Assembly (NCBI GenBank): GCA_016785225.1
Contig: JAFBJZ010000344.1
Location: 1,303,501 to 1,367,500 of the forward strand
From: Psettodes erumei
Taxonomy: Eukaryota > Chordata > Actinopteri > Pleuronectiformes > Psettodidae
Direction: 5' to 3'
Length of the DNA: 64,000 nucleotides
A program made the translations under genes and the position numbers. Of the stretch, positions 49,701 to 53,413 are shown in pieces (within the stretch, counting starts at the first letter, position 1; each line of letters opens with the position of its first letter). The notes below the pieces were generated by a model. The model ran no database searches. It worked only from the letters and a program-made list of their open reading frames with translations, and was not told the DNA's origin.

Positions 49701-52312
49701 TTCTTGTATAAATAGTTTTACTCGTAGCACGTTTTTTCTTCTTACCATATTAGAAGCTGCCAGTTTTAAAAGTTTCTCTTGCCATTGATTGTCTCTGCCT
49801 CCAAACCAGCTGATACCAAATATTGTTGTTATCTTGTAATATTTTTGTGCAAATACTATACGTTAAGTGTCTTATGCAGTATAAACAAAAACTACATCCT
49901 CAAACTCTACTCATATGCTTTGTTGTCACTGACAACAGTGCTCACCCATGGCTGAGCCCTCCCCACAGCATCCAGATCCACACTGAGCTCTGAGCATGGA
50001 AACTTCTCTCTCCAGCATCTCTATCCTGGTAGCGAGCTGCTGGATTGTGGTTATTGCTGCACAACCACATGCAGCTTTTGGGATGTTGATGCGATGAGTA
50101 AACGTGACCTGAAAAAGGAAGACAATGTAGTTAAGAAATGCACAGTCACACCTAAGTGCATTTGGACAGTTCATTCTGAATGTGCATTTAGTTAAGTCTG
50201 TTAACTGTGACGTGACACTTCACCCATAATCAAAAAATGGGCAACTACAAACAAGCTCAAGGGGGCGATGTGTAAGAATTCAGAGGGAAGTGTTGTACTT
50301 AAACTTGCTACAAGTGGCAAAGATTTGTCTGTCCCCCATTTCAGTGACTTACAAAGTTGAGTTGGAACAAAAAATGGCCGTTGTTATGTTTCACAAGAGA
50401 AAACTACCTGGCTGTCAGCATCCAGTGTCTGTTCAGTGTATTCTGTTGGTCCATTTGGATCCCCTGGACCCTCGACAGAAGGTCTAGACCCTAGCTCAGC
50501 ACGTGACCCTTTGAAATTAAAACAAAAGTGTCTTGAAAACTTTGCATGTCTCAAGGACAGATGGCAAGATGACTGCAATGACTTTATATCTAAGAACCAT
50601 TGATTGATCAGAAGACCTCACCATCACCTGGAGAAGTCGGTGCGGAGGCGTCCAGGTCGACAGAGCACAGAGACTCCAAGGGAACATTGATGTTGTAAAC
50701 ATGGTTAAAGACCACTGGTTGCTCCCGCAGTGTCTGGTTGGCTGAGGAAGCGGACTGGTCCCCCCCTGGGGTCTGTCTCCTCACTCTTGTGGTACGAACC
50801 AGCTTGTTGTCTCCTGATGGAGCAGCATGAGCGGCACCCTGGAGAGAGAGACAATATGAAACAGCACGGCACATGGTTTGGACTCAGGGGTTTCCAGTTG
50901 TTTTTGTCCTTCCTATCTTGTGTTTACAGAATGATGGAGTGAAGACTGAGAAAAGAACCCAGGGGGACACAAAACAACATGACACTAATATACAGTCTAT
51001 GAAGGATTTTCTCACTGGCTGCAACACTGACACAACAATTCACTCACAATAAAAATGTTGGTCATTTGCAAAACACTGTGGCATCAATACTGTATGTATT
51101 TTAAGATTGGGCTTTCATTGTGTCTGGCAGAGAGCGCAAAGAAAGTTACTAGTACACTACTTGCATGACATTGACCATTTATTAAAGTGATTACCCAAGC
51201 ACAGGTTGGAATGATGTGTATAGGGATGCAGTAAGAGTGATACTCTACATCTAAAGAGATTGGTGGGTGTGTTGTTTTTTTTTTTTTAGATCTTTCAAAC
51301 CCCAAAACACAAGCTTGAAAGTGTAAGAAATTGGTTAAAGACTGTTACTCTGTCCCAGTGAGCACATTACCTGTTCATGGCTGCATCCAACGTGTGGAAG
51401 TCAGTCCTGGATGCTATTAGAGCTGAAGCTAATGTTTGCCAACCACAGCGATATTGAATGCTCACCCTAAAAATCTTCACTCTTGTCATGTTAAACAGAC
51501 AAAACAGGTGGGAAAAGGTGCCTAAGCTAAACAGCGATACAGAATCATGCTAGAAAAAAAATTAAAAGGAGTTACAGGATCACAATTTCCCCAACTTCAG
51601 GACGTGAGTGGTCACGGAATAGTTTGCTGAGAATTAAATGATGTGAATCAGTTGCTAACGTGGACTAGAATGTTAGAAAGCGTTCTCTATGTTGTTTTTT
51701 TCCTTGAATTTGTCACTTTTCTGTAGTTTCTCACTGCACTGTAAGAACGACGTTGGTTCAACATGGCCATGGCTTTTATACATGGCTTGTCAACTGGTAG
51801 GAATGACATGCAGCTCAACCCATTCTTTTAGGACAATATAATGTAGCCATCATGGATATAGTACATGTATTTAATACCCTTTTACAAGATTCCTGTGATG
51901 AAAAAATCTGTTAAAAATTCAGCAAGAGACAGTACTTTAAACCACTGCATGGTTAATTTGATAGAGATCTGAGAGTAATTGTTGTCATTTTCAAATTGAC
52001 GGTCACTGGCTGGAAATGAGAGGCTGCTTTGTCAACCTCTCGAAATTACCATGAATTTCGAGTGGTTAATCTGCCACCATTATCGTTACTTATTGCAGAC
52101 TGGAGAGCAGCACAATTGCAACACTTTGCATTTGGTTCCATAATAACAGAGTGGGCCTACTTTTTAGAAGAAGTGTACAGGAAAGTAACAGTAAATACAG
52201 TTATTTTGTCAGAACAAATTTTTACCTGTAGAGCAAGAAGCAGAGCCAAAACCAGGATCCAGCCTATTATGGGCACAGTGGCCCTGTGATGCTGCTGCTG
52301 TGCCAGTGGCAT
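3766..52312 (-). CDS. tnr: tenascin-R gene (25 coding exons in window, 3' end missing)
   Basis: This is a secreted, oligomeric extracellular-matrix glycoprotein of the nervous system. Exons joined in descending order give one open frame of about 1,231 codons. The order is signal peptide (1-29 and a few more residues), tenascin N-terminal and heptad region (to about 189), 4.5 EGF repeats (about 190-348), FNIII 1-9 (about 349-1148) and the start of the fibrinogen-like domain (from 1149). All 24 internal junctions are GT/AG and every phase matches, so the gene looks intact. Tenascin-R is preferred over tenascin-C or -W because of 4.5 EGF units, exactly nine FNIII domains, and close match to remembered vertebrate tenascin-R along its length, for example EQPVVFNHVYNINVP, FDGWEISFIPK and SALISWQPP. 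Human tenascin-R has 1,358 residues; about 147 fibrinogen-domain residues and the stop codon are absent here and should lie left of position 1. Confidence 0.96.
4063..4214 (-). CDS. tnr: tnr coding exon 24: start of the fibrinogen-like domain
   Basis: It covers residues 1149-1199: SRLFATPQNCAQHLLNGETL, then SGVYTIYINRDPSQGVQVYC and DMTTDEGGWI. These are the first two cysteines and the GGW motif of the C-terminal fibrinogen globe of tenascins. It is 152 bases, with splice sites ctccag|GG and ATT|gtaagt, phase 1 in and 0 out. Confidence 0.97.
4215..5083 (-). other. tnr: tnr intron between exons 23 and 24
   Basis: This is an 869-base intron. No RNA gene, repeat or further exon is recognisable. 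Confidence 0.85.
5084..5216 (-). CDS. tnr: tnr coding exon 23: FNIII-9, second half
   Basis: It covers residues 1105-1148: ELILDAEDTWIRLEGLAETT, then EYTVKLQAARGLDTSAVVST and TFTTG. It is 133 bases, with splice sites tctgctag|GAG and ACAG|gtgcaa. The 3' splice site has a weak pyrimidine tract, with a (TG)n repeat about 30 bases upstream of its AG in the transcript sense. Confidence 0.96.
5248..5274. repeat. (CA)n microsatellite, (TG)n in the tnr transcript
   Basis: This is an uninterrupted 27-base dinucleotide run. On the transcribed strand it is (TG)n ending about 30 bases before the AG of exon 23. Confidence 0.95.
7360..7580. repeat. dispersed fish repeat
   Basis: It contains the block tcctcatggggaccagacct, then caatgagctatttcatggtt, a series of imperfect ggttaggnttagg units, and agggaatgcattatgtgaag leading to gtcctcacaac and acgtgtgtgt. 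I recognise this as a common interspersed sequence of fish genomes, often next to TG repeats. Its class and exact ends are not clear. Confidence 0.55.
8309..8439 (-). CDS. tnr: tnr coding exon 22: FNIII-9, first half
   Basis: It covers residues 1061-1104: MDTPLNLTASEVNHRSALIS, then WQPPIAEIDNYMLTYKSADG and SRK, almost identical to mammalian FNIII-9. It is 131 bases, with splice sites ctggcag|CC and AAG|gtaagt, phase 1 in and 0 out. Confidence 0.97.
8988..9022. repeat. (CA)n microsatellite
   Basis: A 35-base CA run with a single CATA interruption near 8996; the last 22 bases are perfect. Confidence 0.95.
12401..12476. repeat. short inverted repeat, possible MITE remnant
   Basis: gtaccgatac (12401-12410) is perfectly repeated in inverse as gtatcggtac (12467-12476), 56 bases apart. 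Such arms occur in small nonautonomous DNA elements of fish, but no target-site duplication was found. Confidence 0.4.
15570..15682. repeat. SINE-like dispersed repeat fragment
   Basis: It contains gaggaaacccacgcaaacat, then gtgagaacat, a degraded attcga block and ctgtgaggcaacagtgataa ccact. This resembles a tRNA-like fish repeat whose intact form has ggattcgaacc between those blocks. This copy is diverged. Confidence 0.5.
15719..15862 (-). CDS. tnr: tnr coding exon 21: FNIII-8, second half
   Basis: It covers residues 1013-1060: TADTFLVEGNKQEHQLSNL, then PSTTYSVALYATKGPLTSGT, the last segment strongly conserved in tenascin-R. It is 144 bases, phase 1-1, with splice sites tttttcag|TG and ACAC|gtatgtg. 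A SINE-like fragment ends about 40 bases downstream of its donor. Confidence 0.95.
15863..18009 (-). other. tnr: tnr intron between exons 20 and 21
   Basis: This is a 2.1-kb intron whose only recognisable content is the TTAA-flanked MITE at 17512-17667. Confidence 0.8.
17512..17667. mobile_element. piggyBac-type MITE flanked by TTAA
   Basis: The 156-base segment begins CCCTTTTAAAACC and ends GGTGCTAAAGGG. The ends are imperfect inverted repeats sharing CCCTTT and an ACC block. It is flanked on both sides by TTAA (17508-17511 and 17668-17671), the target-site duplication typical of piggyBac elements. It has no coding capacity. The assignment rests only on the ends and the TTAA. Confidence 0.6.
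18010..18129 (-). CDS. tnr: tnr coding exon 20: FNIII-8, first half
   Basis: It covers residues 973-1012: MDMPAELTALNITPQGALLRW, then VDNYVLTLTHNQ. The NIT sequon is also present in mammals. It is 120 bases, phase 1-1, with splice sites atcctag|CG and CCAGG|gtaagt. Joining to exon 21 gives NQVTAD, slightly shorter at the C-C' loop than in human. Confidence 0.95.
19715..21340 (-). pseudogene. decayed hAT-superfamily transposase (KIAA1586/ZNF862-like)
   Basis: Broken minus-strand frames align, in order, with hAT-derived transposases. 20642-20884 has HMKHSLELSKGDAA and SISAFFAKLHSLMSR, resembling the H-x-x-ELA core. 20476-20679 has STRWAASSYRTVK, resembling the conserved TRW motif. 20170-20418 has LKSLAASPGLKTQQAQQAVE. 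19982-20173 has RYAEAEM and REYID. 19715-19963 has LGLKSLSALVFIKWVDPP, resembling the C-terminal hAT dimerisation motif LSALLFIKxxGPP. Several frameshifts and stops separate them, so no functional protein is possible. The low-complexity Ser/Lys-rich N-terminus near 21121-21333 may belong to it. Terminal repeats and target duplications were not found. Confidence 0.62.
23825..24030. repeat. purine-rich (GA-rich) tract
   Basis: About 200 bases on the plus strand are mostly A and G with recurrent GAGA and AGATAG units. It is degenerate simple sequence. Confidence 0.7.
24555..24700. repeat. dispersed fish repeat, copy A
   Basis: It contains ttttgataataaaccaactg, then caatgccaaacattttcagc and ttctaaatgtgatgattt. 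The last block matches cctctcaaatgtgaggatt in the copy near 28390. It is a diverged copy of a family I know from perch-like fish. Confidence 0.5.
25237..25380 (-). CDS. tnr: tnr coding exon 19: FNIII-7, second half
   Basis: It covers residues 925-972: RVDSVVIDSDVTNYTLSSL, then PATEYEISLNAVRGSQESK. It is 144 bases, phase 1-1, with splice sites ctcttgcag|GT and ACAG|gtggga. The intron before it (25381-25745) is 365 bases. The intron after it is 7.1 kb and contains a hAT fossil. Confidence 0.95.
25381..25745 (-). other. tnr: tnr intron between exons 18 and 19
   Basis: A 365-base intron with a GAGA-rich stretch (CT-rich in the transcript) beside the exon 19 acceptor and nothing else recognisable. 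Confidence 0.9.
25746..25865 (-). CDS. tnr: tnr coding exon 18: FNIII-7, first half
   Basis: It covers residues 885-924: IDPPKEMTVSDVTEDAVTISW, then FEYYKLSYQSARG. It is 120 bases, phase 1-1, with splice sites cttctag|GC and AGAG|gtagc. Confidence 0.95.
25866..28834 (-). other. tnr: tnr intron between exons 17 and 18
   Basis: This is a 3-kb intron with one dispersed repeat at about 28390-28640. An open frame of 116 codons at 28015-28365 on the minus strand has no recognisable family. Confidence 0.8.
28390..28640. repeat. dispersed fish repeat, copy B
   Basis: It starts gtcaattaatttctttgtcg actaactg, continues ttttgataaccgatcaatca, and includes cctctcaaatgtgaggatta. It is the same family as the copy near 24555, in the same orientation and better preserved. 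Confidence 0.55.
28835..29101 (-). CDS. tnr: tnr coding exon 17: complete FNIII-6 in one exon
   Basis: It covers residues 796-884, a whole FNIII domain: IRPVTHLYLSEVTSDSVSVMW, then FVLSYSSADGTDTSKVTLDG, then LLPSTHYTLSLITIQGDVTSEP. It is 267 bases (89 codons), phase 1 at both ends, with splice sites ttcctccag|GA and ACAG|gtgagc. Because it is symmetric, skipping it would delete one domain and keep the frame (T-G|IDPP). I recall that the sixth FNIII repeat of tenascin-R is alternatively spliced in birds and mammals; alternative use in this species is inference. Confidence 0.95.
29102..31716 (-). other. tnr: tnr intron between exons 16 and 17
   Basis: This is a 2.6-kb intron, mostly AT-rich, with a short degenerate GAAT run near 30345. 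No exon or RNA gene is visible. Confidence 0.85.
31717..31846 (-). CDS. tnr: tnr coding exon 16: FNIII-5, second half
   Basis: It covers residues 753-795: LTVPKDVTTTTLTDLEPGTE, YTITVAARRGRQQSTAAT, then DAFTG shared with the next exon. It is 130 bases, with splice sites gttccag|CTG and ACAG|gtagag. The intron to exon 15 is only 198 bases. Confidence 0.95.
32045..32178 (-). CDS. tnr: tnr coding exon 15: FNIII-5, first half
   Basis: It covers residues 708-752: LDVPMDLTVTASTDNTITLVW, then GPIDHYKVTYTSSSGVSTE, closely matching mammalian tenascin-R FNIII-5. It is 134 bases, with splice sites tgttag|GT and GAG|gtaaaa, phase 1 in and 0 out. Confidence 0.95.
32179..33690 (-). other. tnr: tnr intron between exons 14 and 15
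   Basis: This is a 1.5-kb AT-rich intron with no recognisable feature. Confidence 0.85.
33691..33780 (-). CDS. tnr: tnr coding exon 14: FNIII-4, part 3
   Basis: This 90-base exon covers residues 678-707: LLPGTEYGIGISAMKGSNQS then NART. Splice sites are gcttcag|AC and ACCA|gtgagtg, phase 1-1. It is too short to stand out as an open frame; it was found from its LPGTEYG core and the phases of its neighbours. Confidence 0.93.
33781..34506 (-). other. tnr: tnr intron between exons 13 and 14
   Basis: This is a 726-base intron inside FNIII-4. No recognisable feature was found in it. Confidence 0.85.
34507..34609 (-). CDS. tnr: tnr coding exon 13: FNIII-4, part 2
   Basis: This 103-base exon covers residues 644-677: VESYQVVYSTLAGDQYDKV, then PRNGGATTKTTLTD with the last codon completed by exon 14. 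Splice sites are aaacacag|GTG and ACAG|gtaagt, phase 0 in and 1 out. It falls between the fixed ends of exons 12 and 14 and reads through FNIII strands C-E. Confidence 0.92.
34610..35574 (-). other. tnr: tnr intron between exons 12 and 13
   Basis: This is a 965-base AT-rich intron inside FNIII-4. No recognisable feature was found in it. Confidence 0.85.
35575..35657 (-). CDS. tnr: tnr coding exon 12: FNIII-4, part 1
   Basis: This 83-base exon covers residues 616-643: EIDAPKNLWLVSKTSTTLEIEW and NSEAE. Splice sites are ttctcag|AG and GAG|gtaatt, phase 1 in and 0 out. FNIII-4 is the only domain here split over three exons. Confidence 0.93.
35658..35994 (-). other. tnr: tnr intron between exons 11 and 12
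   Basis: A 337-base intron at the FNIII-3/FNIII-4 boundary. Nothing recognisable is seen in it. Confidence 0.9.
35995..36085 (-). CDS. tnr: tnr coding exon 11: FNIII-3, second part
   Basis: It covers residues 586-615: VLRPGSRYEVSVSGVRKGNESG then EFTT. It is 91 bases, with splice sites caccacag|GTT and ACCG|gtgagg, phase 0 in and 1 out. The upstream tract includes ten T residues shortly before the acceptor. Confidence 0.95.
36086..36388 (-). other. tnr: tnr intron between exons 10 and 11
   Basis: A 303-base intron inside FNIII-3. In the transcript sense it starts with a short TG repeat (36371-36385) directly after the exon 10 donor and ends with a T-rich tract before the exon 11 acceptor. 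Confidence 0.9.
36389..36567 (-). CDS. tnr: tnr coding exon 10: FNIII-3, first part
   Basis: It covers residues 526-585: IDGPTQLIVRDVSDTVAFVEW, then LLRYGLVGGEGPRTTFRLQP and SQYSLQ, nearly identical to mammalian tenascin-R. It is 179 bases, with splice sites tttgcag|TG and CAG|gtgagtg. The donor runs directly into a short TG repeat. Confidence 0.96.
36568..39043 (-). other. tnr: tnr intron between exons 9 and 10
   Basis: This is a 2.5-kb intron with a dispersed repeat (about 36715-36930). Short minus-strand open frames near 37834-38191 are not assignable to a family. Confidence 0.8.
36715..36930. repeat. dispersed fish repeat of a second family
   Basis: It begins gttggggatgcaactgaaat, then cagttatcattatctgggtt, cttgattaattatttggccg, and farther along cctgaagccctaggtgaagt. 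It resembles a fish repeat whose intact form reads gctgcaactaacgattattt and gattaatcgattagttgttt. Diverged copy. Confidence 0.5.
39044..39194 (-). CDS. tnr: tnr coding exon 9: FNIII-2, second half
   Basis: It covers residues 476-525, with the core QTGLRPGEEYTVNLVAL followed by RDQGRSQPVTATVTT. Splice sites are ttgcag|GAC and ACAT|gtatgt, phase 0 in and 1 out. The intron to exon 8 is 3.1 kb. Confidence 0.95.
40719..40756. repeat. (GT)19 microsatellite
   Basis: A perfect 38-base GT run, the longest dinucleotide array in the window. Confidence 0.97.
40987..41014. other. perfect GC-rich stem-loop
   Basis: Left arm cggtgctgcca (40987-40997), loop aaacac, right arm tggcagcaccg (41004-41014): an 11-base-pair perfect stem, eight pairs of which are G-C. 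The flanks do not extend the stem. It lies in a tnr intron. Role unknown. Confidence 0.6.
41271..41575. repeat. long purine-rich tract
   Basis: About 300 bases of the plus strand are overwhelmingly A and G (aagagagggagagaagcgaa and similar), so the tnr transcript carries a long pyrimidine-rich stretch here. A run of nine G residues precedes it at about 41224. Confidence 0.8.
42274..42389 (-). CDS. tnr: tnr coding exon 8: FNIII-2, first half
   Basis: It covers residues 437-475: NPDGLVFKSITETSVEVRW, then FDGWEISFIPK, which matches human tenascin-R almost exactly. Splice sites are tctctag|AT and CAAG|gtaga, phase 1 in and 0 out. Confidence 0.96.
42390..43542 (-). other. tnr: tnr intron between exons 7 and 8
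   Basis: A 1.15-kb intron containing the short Tc1-like inverted-repeat element at 42712-42788. No other feature is recognisable. Confidence 0.85.
42712..42788. mobile_element. collapsed Tc1-like element (two terminal repeats only)
   Basis: acagtttcttcagaaagtat (42712-42731) and atactttctgaagccactgt (42769-42788) are inverted copies matching at 18 of 20 positions, 37 bases apart. The outer sequence resembles the CAGTGNCTTCNGAAAGTATTC ends of fish Tc1 elements. TA lies at or beside both ends. Confidence 0.55.
43543..43686 (-). CDS. tnr: tnr coding exon 7: FNIII-1, second half
   Basis: It covers residues 389-436, with the FNIII core ISGLEADMEYNINVFAV (conserved Leu and Tyr) and NNS and NTT sequons. 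It is 144 bases, phase 1-1, with splice sites tctcag|GT and ACCA|gtgagtg. A 134-base intron separates it from exon 6, one of the shortest in the gene. Confidence 0.95.
43821..43940 (-). CDS. tnr: tnr coding exon 6: FNIII-1, first half
   Basis: It covers residues 349-388, beginning APVMGLMVQGVTDRTIDLKW with the conserved first-half Trp, then a TYTPSSPGG turn. It is 120 bases, phase 1 at both ends, with splice sites caacag|TG and GGAG|gtaag. The 120 + 144 base, phase 1-1-1 pattern recurs in FNIII-7 and FNIII-8. Confidence 0.95.
43941..48551 (-). other. tnr: tnr intron between exons 5 and 6
   Basis: This is a 4.6-kb intron between the EGF exon and FNIII-1. It has a purine-rich tract at about 44820-45090. 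No other feature is recognised. Confidence 0.85.
44820..45090. repeat. purine-rich tract
   Basis: The plus strand is enriched in A and G (for example ggggggaggagaggaggagg) for about 270 bases. Degenerate simple sequence, giving spurious long open frames on the minus strand. Confidence 0.65.
48552..49028 (-). CDS. tnr: tnr coding exon 5: 4.5 EGF-like repeats
   Basis: This 477-base exon covers residues 190-348. A half EGF unit (CSGHGSFSFDLCGCLC) is followed by four full units, each with six cysteines of the pattern CPxDCSxxGxCxxGxCxCxxxxxGxDC. Four and a half units in one exon is the tenascin-R arrangement. NCS sequons recur. It ends in DCNS and joins exon 6 to give VAP, the start of FNIII-1. 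Splice sites are tttctcag|GC and CTG|gtagg. It is GC-richer than its surroundings, which explains a long open frame on the opposite strand. Confidence 0.97.
49029..49945 (-). other. tnr: tnr intron between exons 4 and 5
   Basis: A 917-base intron with a run of 17 T residues (49335-49351) followed by a 126-codon plus-strand open frame that has no recognisable family. Confidence 0.8.
49946..50108 (-). CDS. tnr: tnr coding exon 4: cysteine-rich heptad assembly region
   Basis: It covers residues 136-189, starting VTFTHRINIPKAACGCAA and continuing through IEMLEREVSMLRAQC and GSGCC. The regular leucine/isoleucine spacing and flanking cysteines are the tenascin coiled coil that drives trimer formation and disulphide linking. 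Splice sites are tttttcag|GTC and ATGG|gtgagc. It joins exon 5 to make a Gly codon (MGRLD), as in other tenascins. Confidence 0.95.
50408..50508 (-). CDS. tnr: tnr coding exon 3: acidic linker
   Basis: This 101-base exon covers residues 102-135, a Gly/Pro/Glu/Asp-rich linker ending TLDADSQ. The human counterpart ends SDHESQ before the same VTFTHR sequence. The acceptor is tttcaaag|GG and the donor CAG|gtag. It joins phase 1 to phase 0 and has no stop in frame. The linker diverges from mammals but its position and ends are well constrained by its neighbours. Confidence 0.82.
50620..50628 (-). promoter_or_regulatory. tnr: tandem 5' splice sites of tnr exon 2
   Basis: The exon end on the minus strand reads CCAG gtgatg gtgagg. 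Either GT gives a phase-1 exon that joins in frame to exon 3, so mRNAs with or without two codons are both possible. Use of either site is inference from sequence. Confidence 0.5.
50622..50838 (-). CDS. tnr: tnr coding exon 2: N-terminal region with basic cleavage motif
   Basis: It covers residues 30-101. It completes the signal peptide, then has a basic stretch RTTRVRRQ (residues 44-51), an N-glycosylation sequon NQT, and the tenascin N-terminal signature EQPVVFNHVYNINVPLESLC, which is nearly identical in other tenascin-Rs. The acceptor is ctccag|GGT (phase 0). Two donors six bases apart are both in phase 1: ATG|gtgagg (exon ends at 50622) and CAG|gtgatg (exon ends at 50628). I chose 50622 because gtgagg is closer to consensus. 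The choice adds or removes two residues, Gly-Asp. Confidence 0.9.
50839..52225 (-). other. tnr: tnr intron between exons 1 and 2
   Basis: A 1.4-kb AT-rich intron. No other feature is recognised. Confidence 0.85.
52226..52312 (-). CDS. tnr: tnr coding exon 1: start codon and signal peptide
   Basis: It encodes 29 residues beginning MPLAQQQHHR, followed by the hydrophobic core IIGWILVLALLLAL of a secretion signal. The donor is CAG|gtaaa at 52225, phase 0. The ATG at 52312 has A at -3. An AG at 52315-52314, preceded by a fairly pyrimidine-rich stretch, suggests that this exon is itself spliced to an upstream noncoding exon starting one base before the ATG. Cleavage is probably near AHA-AP in exon 2 (residues 32-35). 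The start is inferred from signal-peptide position and in-phase splicing to exon 2. Confidence 0.87.
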
Positions 52313-53388
52313 GCTGTGATGAAACCGCAACCTTCCGAGGAGGAAGAAGCAGTTGAAAGGTGGGAGAGGAGAAGGAGAGAGACAGAGTAAAGAGTTGGCA
52401 TAAATTTAAAAAAGGCAGTCAGTGGTGGTGACTGTCTGTTGTGTGAAAATGAAAAACACAGTGCAGCTACTCCAGTGTAGTTGTTCGTGTGCCAGCATAG
52501 AGACACACAAAGTATGAGCTTGTATGTGGGTATTTCTGTGCACATGCAGGGAATCCCACTACCATCAGCTTATCCTCTGTAAATGGTAAATAAGTGCCTT
52601 TGATCTGATGTAAAATAATTGGCTTTAGAAGGAAAAAAGAAACTCTTCCAGGGATTATGGAAGTGACTAAGAACCTTTGAATGCATTTCACTGTGCAATA
52701 CCACATATTTGATCTTTCCACTTGGGAGGAATATAGAAATATTTCTCAGGGATTGATGGATTTCAGTAGAGACATGGTTTGAGTGATGCCTCTGTAATCC
52801 CCTCCATTGAGTGGGGAAGTGAGAACAGGGACACAGTGAAATAAAAAGAAAAACTGATGTGAATCCTTCAAGCAGACTGTCACATGTCAGCACAGACAAG
52901 ACCCTGCAGAGCTTTTACAGTGACTATTTCAGTTTATTGAGCCTTTGCAGCCGAACCAGACACCTTACTCAACCTGTTTTATCACACAAGTATGGGCCAA
53001 GAGGTTATACAAGACTGAAAAGCAATTACTTCAGGGGTATGTGTGAGAGTTTGTGTGCTTTTTGCAGTAATTTTAAGCACAGTTCCCTTGAGTTTCAACA
53101 TGTTTATGCCTGTGTATGTGTGAAAAGAAGATGGTTCAGAATGAGAAACAAAAGAAAAAAGATCTCACAGATGAGCCTGTGTAGACTGTATTCAAGGGTC
53201 CCTTTTATCACAACAATGCATCTTGTCTTGGTGAAGCAGACAATTGCACTCAGATGGTGCCTTTCGTGAGAGCCAGATGGAAGTCTTCTTATCACACTTA
53301 ACTGGCTCAGGCTGTTTTGATCATTTATGGATGAAATGTTGAAACATCAGTGTATTTGCACATAAATGAGAAACTGAGAGAATCCCAG

Positions 53389-53413
53389 TGTGTGTGTGTG
53401 TGTGTGTGTGTGT
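53389..53413. repeat. (TG)n microsatellite
   Basis: A perfect 25-base TG run. Confidence 0.93.
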
